This document shows, piece by piece, positions 57,995 to 64,000 of a stretch of DNA of 64,000 nt; the first letter of the stretch is position 1; each line of letters begins with the position of its first letter. Location: contig NC_133653.1 of assembly GCF_009905375.1 (NCBI RefSeq), positions 60,577,956-60,641,955 of the forward strand. The letters are read 5' to 3'. The stretch is from Apium graveolens. Taxonomy: Eukaryota; Streptophyta; Magnoliopsida; Apiales; Apiaceae. The notes under the pieces are model-generated. The model did no database searches. It was not told the DNA's origin and was given only the letters and a program-made list of their open reading frames with translations. The translations under genes were made by a program, and so were the position numbers.

Positions 57995-59718
57995 ATGGTT
58001 AACGAAAGTGAGGTTATCGTTAGTGGTGGTAGCGGTTCGGGTGCAACTGCTGGGGCCATTGATTGGACCACCTATAGTTTCCCACAAGCTGTTTAACTAA
58101 CCGGTTTACCGGAGAAATTCAACGGTGGCATTGGCTTTTCTCGCTGACAGAAAAGGATGAAGTTGTGGCTGACTATAAAGGGTCTGTGGCCGGTTGTGGA
58201 ATATGAGAAACCAGTAGTGGATCAAGAGAAGGCTGACACAGTTAAGGCTTTTGCGAAGTGGGCTGAGAAGGATGGAGTGGCTAGGGCGGCCATTCTGGCG
58301 GCACTAACAAACACTTTGTTTGATGTCTATTCTTCTGATGCCTACTCTGCAAAACTCTTATGGGAGAAGCTGGACCAGACACATAATACTGACTCACAAG
58401 GTCTAGAAAAGTATTTCATGGCAAGGTTCCTCGAGTTCAAGCTGGTGGACAATAAGTCCATGACTGAGCAGATGCATGAGTTCGAGATGATAGTGCATGC
58501 TTTGAAGGAGTCTGGAATAAATCTCCCGGAGAAGTTCAAGGTGATGAGTGTGATTGAAAAGCTCCCGAAGTCTTGGGAAGAGTTGTCTCTCTCCCTGAAA
58601 AGACAGAAAGGGGAAATCACCTGGACCAACCTTATGCTGGACATCTCGGTGCAAGAACAACACAAGTCCAAACAGGGACATGTGATGCCAACTGAACACG
58701 GTACCTCGAAGGTAAACATAGCAACTGTAGGACAGAAGAGGAAGGCTTTTGCTAAGAAAGCTAATAGTAATAAACCTAAGAGTGACAAGGACAAGGCCAA
58801 GAAACCCAAGGCAAACAAACCATGCTGGTCTTGTGGGCAGGTTGGGCACTGGAGTAAGGACTGCCCTACGAAGAAAGCGAAGAAAACCGAGGTAGCACAA
58901 GCAAATGTTGTGCTTGGAACCGCAAGTGGGCCTGTATTGAACATGGTCGTTGGTGAGGCTACGGCTTCTGAAACCGACGTTGACTGGTATGTATCCTACA
59001 ACCCTGTGATATTTTCTACCTATCTGTCAAATGAATGGTTGATAGATACTGGAGCTAATGTGCATATTTGTGCTGATATTAGTTTATTTGTATCTTATCA
59101 ACAGAGTCATAGCTTGACTGTGAAGATGGGGAATGCTAGTGCTGCTCAAGTACATGGAGTTGGAAACGTGGATCTGAAGTTCCCTTCAGGACGTATTCTA
59201 TCTCTGACGAGAGTGCATTATGTTCCCGACATGCGTAGAAATATAATAAGCGGAAGCTGTTTAGTTTCTAGTGATTTTGAAATTTCGTTCAAATGTAATA
59301 AAGTAGTTCTTATTCACACTAGTACATTCTTTGGCAAGGAATACTTGTCAAATAATTTATTTATTATTAATGCGGATCCCGTTTTGGGAAATTTAAATAA
59401 TAATGTTATTCCTTCTGTTAACTGTATTGAATCCTCGAATATATGGCATGCTAGACTAGGTCATTTAAACTTTGGTGCTCTTAAGAACATGATGAACTAA
59501 GAGTTGATACCAAAATATACCATTGAAAAGAATTCTAAATGTCAAGTATGTGTGTCTGCTAAACAAATAAGGAAACCTTTTTCATAACGTTGTTAGGGAT
59601 TCAGACTTGTTAGATTTAGTACACACTGATATTTGTGAATTTGGTGGTGTGTTGACCAAGGACCAGTTTAGATACTTCATACTTTTATAGATGATAGTAG
59701 TAGATACTGAAAGGCATA
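57995..59718 (+). pseudogene. Element E gag-protease-integrase start
   Basis: The ATG at 57995 opens MVNESEVIVSGG. In-frame stops at 58094-58096 and near 58145 (Trp to TGA-type) precede the long frame 58157-59500. That frame holds the capsid-like region (AILAALTNTLFDVY, LEKYFMARFLEFKL), a Lys-rich tract and the knuckle CWSCGQVGHWSKDC near 58826. Protease DTGANVHIC is near 59045, and a pre-integrase HARLGHLNF region near 59450. After TAA at 59498-59500 and a frameshift near 59585 the integrase core start (HTDICEFGG, FIDDSS) is just recognisable. Confidence 0.85.
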
Positions 59719-61086
59719 TGTTAAGCCTATTCGTTTATTCAAGGATTTAACTCAACTCAAATAAGAATGTAACAAGTAAATAGTGGATCAATCGTCAGAG
59801 AGATCTCACAAAGTAACATCTGTCAAAGGATAAAGAAACATTGTTCATCTGCAGACTTGAAGATTCACTGGAAGAAGTTCAAGAATTTGATCATGCCTCA
59901 GTGATATAAATCAAGATCGTGGATTTAATCAAGTGACAGAGATCTCGTCAAGGTATCAATTTATTACAAGGATTCAATCAGAATGTTAAAGTCAAGACAT
60001 GAAGAAACGTCACAAAAGTTAGTCACTCATGAACCAGACAGTACATCGAGTGTCAGCATTGAAGTGGCGGAATTGATTCACAAGTCTCAGTGACTTTCAG
60101 AAGATTGTCAGAAGAATGGTTGCTGCTCAGCGTTAGTATTAATTCTCCATTAATTAATTAAATCATATAATTTAATTAAGAAAATAAATTATATCTGCAA
60201 GGATTAATTTATTGATTAATTGAATTAAATTGATTAATTAATTTAGAATTAATATCAAGGATTTTCAGAATATTAATTGATTAAAATCTGTGATAATTCT
60301 AAAAAGACAACTGATTGTACTAGTATGACAATCGGTATGACAATTGATAGTCATACCGAATGTCTTGCAAATTCAGTTGATTGTTTTAATAGAATTTTCA
60401 AATAGATTAAAATCAATTAAGTATTCAGAAAAACAATTTCAATTGTACTACAATGACAATCGGTATGACAATCAATAGTCATACCGAAAGTCTTGCTAGT
60501 TCATTTTAATTGTCTTCCTAGCTCTAATAGATTGTCTCACCGAAAGTCATTCAAGCTTAAATGGATTGTCACACCAGTTCTCAACAACTTCGGCTGTGAT
60601 TATTTAAAAAGAAGCAGAAGACATCATCTATTAATTTCTTAGCAAAAAAAACAGAGCAGCTAATATACAGAACGAGAAAATTATAGCAGAACCAAAGAGA
60701 AAATATTTCATCCTTTCTTCTGTTTATTCAAGATCATAATTTCTAGATTGTAATGTTAAATCTAATCAACTAGAAATACTTATCTTGTTCTTGTATATCA
60801 ATCTAGCGGATTAAAATCCCTAGAACTTAATCTCAAATCGCTTTTTAGCATTTGATCTTTTAATTACAAAAATAGAAAAAGTTCATGTCGAATTTATTCT
60901 AAATTTGTAATAATTGATTTGAGATTAATCCCTTGTAATCGATACCGTAGTTGTAACACCTTTCAAGTTTAATAAAAGTTTTATTTAACTTGAATTTTGT
61001 TTCACAATTTTATTCCGCATTTTATTCGACGAAACGGTATTGTTTGCATTCAACCCCCCCTTCTACAAACAAATTGGGACCTAACA
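59719..61086 (+). repeat. 5' LTR of element F
   Basis: About 1.37 kb. U3 contains inverted and direct ATGACAATCGGTATGACAAT / GTCATACCGAA words at 60330-60365, 60450-60495 and 60530-60580. A TATTTAAA box lies at 60601-60608, and the end is CTTCTACAAAC...CCTAACA. Confidence 0.75.
60601..60608 (+). promoter_or_regulatory. TATA-like box of element F LTR
   Basis: TATTTAAA just downstream of the repeated U3 motifs and about 480 bases before the LTR end. Confidence 0.45.
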
Positions 61087-61087
61087 A

Positions 61088-61100
61088 TTGGTATCAGAGC
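61088..61100 (+). other. Primer-binding site of element F
   Basis: TTGGTATCAGAGC one base after the LTR, the perfect plant copia initiator-tRNA site. Confidence 0.88.
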
Positions 61101-61183
61101 CTTCTGATTAACGTACAAATCAAGATCCTAGACTTTTGTGTTTCTTTCACTTCTCGAATTTTTATTCACTCAAAAAATTCATA

Positions 61184-63451
61184 ATGACTACACAAAAAGT
61201 TGGAACCGTTAAAATTCCACTTTTCGATAAAGAAAATTATGTGATGTGGAAGAAGAAGATGCTACTGTTTTTACAGGTTGCTAATCCCAAATATTTGCAA
61301 GTGTTGAAGAAGGGTCCAAAAATACCTATGGTTATTGAACCAGAGGTAATAGAAAATGATGTGGTGATCACCAAAGCGAGAACTTATGTGAAGGATCCTG
61401 AGGACTTCTCTCCTGCTGAAATAGAAGAAGCTTCCCTGGATGCTAGCCTTCAATTAATCTTAGTAGATTCCCTTAATCCCCTAATGAATAGACATGTGAT
61501 GAATTGTAAAGATTCCAAACATATCTGGGAAACTATTGAGATTATTAATGAAGGCACAGAGGAAGTTAGGGAGAACAAACTAGAAATCCTAACCTCTGAG
61601 TATGAATACTTTAAATCCAATCCAGGAGAAGGAATCACTGAAGTGTTTGAGAGGTACAATGCATTGATCAATAACCTGAATATTAATGGTAAATACTATT
61701 CCATCAGGGAGGTCAACAAAAAGTTCCTTTTGACACTGCCAACTCATCTCGAACATAGAATCACTGCCATAAGAGAAGCAAGAGATCTGAGTGAGATTTC
61801 TTTGGAAAGGCTCTATGGTGTGTTAAAGACTTATGAGTTGGAGCAGATTCAGCAGAAGGAAGTTTACGGGAAAGGAAGGGTGGTCAGCACGTCTACTGCT
61901 CTGGTAGCTGATGAACAACAACCACTATATCAACAACAATCTCAACAGTCAGACAGAATGGTACAGTCTTCCAAGGTTGAAGACAATGTTATAGTAGCAG
62001 AATTTGATTCTCCTACTACCAATCAATCAGGAGATGATTATTATTCCTTGGAAGAACTGGAGCAATTGGAGGATGAGTCAATGGCCCTGATTGTCAAGAG
62101 ATTCTCAAATGTCAGATTCAAAAGGAATCCCAAGTTCAAGTACAAGTCCAACTACAACAGATTCCAGAAAGGTGGATCTTCATCCTCTAACACCAGCAGT
62201 GGTGGGTATAAAACAGGGATGGTTGATCGAAGCACCATCCGATGCTTCAACTGTAATGAGTTGGGACACTTTGCCACAGAATGCAGAAAGCCAAAACAGG
62301 CAAGGAAGAACTCTTATGATTCTAATCAGAAGAGTAAATCTGAAAGGGCGTACCTGGCAAAGGGAAGAAGTTGGGATGATACTGACAGTGAAGATGAAGA
62401 AGTTGGGAATCTTGCTCTCATGGCTAGTGATGCAAGCACCTCATCGTCAAGAAAAGAGGTAAAACTTTCTGATGCTGAAATGGTTTATCATCTAAGAGGT
62501 AACTTAGATTGTGCTCGTCGTGATAATGAATTGTTAAATCAACAAATCAAAGACCTTGAGAAAGAGGTCAATGAATTAAGACTTGTGCACATTAATCAAG
62601 ATAAACTTAAAGACCAAGTATCTTTTCTAGAGAATAGAGTTGACTGTTATAGACAACTCGAAACTATTCTCAAAGACAAGATCACCGGTCTTGAGGCTAA
62701 GGTTAAAGCTTACTTTAATTCTTGTTCGAAGTCCAAAGAGTTTTACAATAAGCAAGCTGTTAATCAAACACATGGAATAGGTTATGATTACAATGCTGCT
62801 ATTGGAAAATTAGGCATAAACTCCCCTCCTCATGTATGTGCTAAAGGCAGGGAAGTACCACATGTGCTTAAGGGTGTTGATGAACCCCTCTATAAGGAAT
62901 CAATTGCTGAACCATTTGATGAGACCTCTTTTATTATTCAAGAAGAAATTCGTGCTGAAGATAATGCTAATGGGAAAACTGTCTCCAAGTCAAGTGTGTC
63001 AAAAGTTCCAGTCAAGGTTGTGAAAGCAACTGAGACTAACTCAGACACACATGAGTTGGATAGCACAAATGCCATGTCTACCATGCATAAGTTGCCTATT
63101 GTTAATCCTTCTCATAAAGCATGTGGTGTTCCTGATTGTATGTCTTGTGCTTTTAATCTGTTGTTTGCTTATTTTAATGGTAAGCATGCTTCTAATGATA
63201 AGACTACTCCTCGTCAGCATGTGAATAATAGAAAGCATGATAGGTCTAAGACTGCTAGTCCTCCTAAAGTTAGAAAGGAGACATTTGTGCCTAAGCCTAA
63301 ACATAAATCTGATAAGGCTGTTTTAAAGGTCAAATGTTCAGTCATTGAGAATGTTGAGAATAGTGAAATTAAGAATGTTGTTTTGCCTGATAAAGGCCAA
63401 TTTTACAAGTATGCCGGACCCAGCCAAGCTTGGGTTCCGAAGAAGTTCTAA
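61184..63451 (+). CDS. Element F gag, intact
   Basis: 755 codons from the ATG at 61184 (MTTQKVGTVKIPLFDKENY), the first ATG that gives the standard SIRE capsid start; an upstream in-frame ATG at 61136 would add 16 residues. In order there is a capsid-like region (residues 1-250), a Gln-rich and acidic linker and a CCHC knuckle CFNCNELGHFATEC near residue 352. A coiled coil follows (about 430-530, RRDNELLNQQIKDLEKEV), then a Ser/Lys-rich tail ending GPSQAWVPKKF and TAA. No internal stop or frameshift, unlike C and D. It would assemble the particle and bind element RNA in the cytoplasm. Confidence 0.88.
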   Translation: MTTQKVGTVKIPLFDKENYVMWKKKMLLFLQVANPKYLQVLKKGPKIPMVIEPEVIENDVVITKARTYVKDPEDFSPAEIEEASLDASLQLILVDSLNPLMNRHVMNCKDSKHIWETIEIINEGTEEVRENKLEILTSEYEYFKSNPGEGITEVFERYNALINNLNINGKYYSIREVNKKFLLTLPTHLEHRITAIREARDLSEISLERLYGVLKTYELEQIQQKEVYGKGRVVSTSTALVADEQQPLYQQQSQQSDRMVQSSKVEDNVIVAEFDSPTTNQSGDDYYSLEELEQLEDESMALIVKRFSNVRFKRNPKFKYKSNYNRFQKGGSSSSNTSSGGYKTGMVDRSTIRCFNCNELGHFATECRKPKQARKNSYDSNQKSKSERAYLAKGRSWDDTDSEDEEVGNLALMASDASTSSSRKEVKLSDAEMVYHLRGNLDCARRDNELLNQQIKDLEKEVNELRLVHINQDKLKDQVSFLENRVDCYRQLETILKDKITGLEAKVKAYFNSCSKSKEFYNKQAVNQTHGIGYDYNAAIGKLGINSPPHVCAKGREVPHVLKGVDEPLYKESIAEPFDETSFIIQEEIRAEDNANGKTVSKSSVSKVPVKVVKATETNSDTHELDSTNAMSTMHKLPIVNPSHKACGVPDCMSCAFNLLFAYFNGKHASNDKTTPRQHVNNRKHDRSKTASPPKVRKETFVPKPKHKSDKAVLKVKCSVIENVENSEIKNVVLPDKGQFYKYAGPSQAWVPKKF

Positions 63452-63452
63452 T

Positions 63453-64000
63453 CCATTTGTATTGCAGGGCATTAAACAGGTACAACCGGTAGTGTGGATT
63501 CTTGACAGTGGATCGTCAAGACATATGACCGGAGATAGAGCCCTGCTATCAAATGTGGTTGAGAAAGCTGGCCCAGTGGTTACCTTTGGAGATAACAGCA
63601 AAGGTTTAACGGAGGGATATGGCTGTTTGCAAGCTGGAAATGTTATCATTGAAAATGTATATCTTGTGCAAGGACTTGAACACAATCTGCTTAGCATTAG
63701 TCAGTTCTGTGACAACGGCTACAATGTTTTATTCGATAAGCTGAAGTGTCAGATTCTGCACAAGAAAAGTGAAAAACCCTCTTTAATGGGAATACGGAAA
63801 GGAAATCTGTTCGTAGCTGACATGAACTCTGGAAGCAATCTTGAAGTCAATTGTTTCTATGCAAAAGCATCGTCAAATGAGAGTTGGCTATGGCACAAGA
63901 GACTTTCCCATCTCAATTTCAAGACAATGAATTCTCTTGTCAAAAGAGAACTGGTAAGAGGTCTGCCTCAGCTGGAATTCTCTCCAGAAGGACTATGTGA
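63453..64000 (+). CDS. Element F pol, 5' part (protease and pre-integrase), cut by window end
   Basis: The frame one base forward from gag is open across the gag stop to the window end. It shows LDSGSSRHMTGDRALL (protease, near 63500), VPDL-like turnover to a hydrophobic strand EHNLLSISQFCDNGYNV, and the integrase zinc region beginning WLWHKRLSHLNFKTMNSL near 63885. No start codon precedes protease, so expression needs frameshift, splicing at TTGCAG|GG (63462-63469) or another route. No stop or deletion is seen in 548 bases. Confidence 0.88.

Larger units (their letters stand above)
57095..59718 (+). mobile_element. Element E, decayed Ty1/copia element, interrupted by F
   Basis: A promoter-like region (TGTCCCACATTG at 57095, TATAAATA at 57449-57456, a C/T-rich leader) is followed by gag, a CCHC knuckle, protease and the pre-integrase region in copia order. 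LTR borders and the PBS are not resolved. Coding similarity stops near 59718, where the LTR of element F seems to begin; the rest of E would lie beyond the window. Gag differs clearly from C, D and F, so it is another lineage. Confidence 0.75.
59719..64000 (+). mobile_element. Element F, SIRE-type Ty1/copia retrotransposon, runs off the window
   Basis: A putative 5' LTR (59719-61086) begins TGTTAAGCC and ends CCTAACA, followed by an iMet-type PBS, an intact gag and the start of pol. The gag opening (TVKIPLFDKENYVMWKKKM) and knuckle resemble C and D, so it is the same SIRE/Maximus lineage. The left border is inferred from loss of element E similarity. The 3' LTR and the target duplication (possibly GCATA, 59714-59718) lie outside the window or cannot be checked. 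Confidence 0.85.

Overview
This is a gene-poor, AT-rich stretch of a plant nuclear chromosome, almost certainly a eudicot and perhaps an asterid; the family cannot be fixed from sequence alone. Nearly all of it is nested transposable elements. The only intact host gene is an intronless S40/DUF584-type gene at 26279-26677. I saw no tRNA, rRNA, CRISPR or organellar gene cluster.

Left part (1-17012). A decayed minus-strand Ty1/copia element (A, 1-5973) is split by a plus-strand solo LTR (788-2516). After about 3.4 kb without recognisable genes comes element B (9376-17007), a minus-strand Ty3/gypsy element of the Tat group. B has 570-bp LTRs that differ by about two bases by eye, a perfect ACCAC target duplication, a dual-RNase-H pol and a 2.7-kb 3' UTR built from three kinds of repeats. 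It has no gag: the primer-binding site runs straight into protease.

Middle part (17013-32968). This is host intergenic DNA with small DNA transposons: an hAT-like fragment, Stowaway MITEs and a 552-bp foldback element. It also holds a decayed 5.3-kb Mutator-like element (19782-25123) with 112-bp terminal inverted repeats, a mudrA-like transposase remnant and a convergent GRF-zinc-finger gene. The S40-type gene follows, and then a polyA-tailed retroposon with a 21-bp target duplication.

Right part (32969-64000). Element C (32969-56792, plus strand) is a SIRE/Maximus-type copia element. It is interrupted by element D (37410-50507, minus strand) of the same lineage, with an ACGCC target duplication. 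Both carry gag and pol, followed by accessory reading frames downstream of pol that have their own TATA-like boxes. Next come E, a decayed copia element of a different lineage (about 57095-59718), and F, another SIRE-like element (from about 59719 past the window end), apparently inserted into E. F has an intact 755-codon gag and an open pol.

How the parts relate. The order of events can be read from the nesting: A before its solo LTR, C before D, E before F. C, D and F share architecture (iMet-type primer site, large CCHC gag, a gag stop followed by an AG acceptor-like site, and a G-rich polypurine tract where the end is visible). Each also carries its own short motif, scattered through the LTR and, in C and D, through internal noncoding DNA and reading frames. 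Together with the promoter-linked accessory frames this is the most unusual signal in the window.
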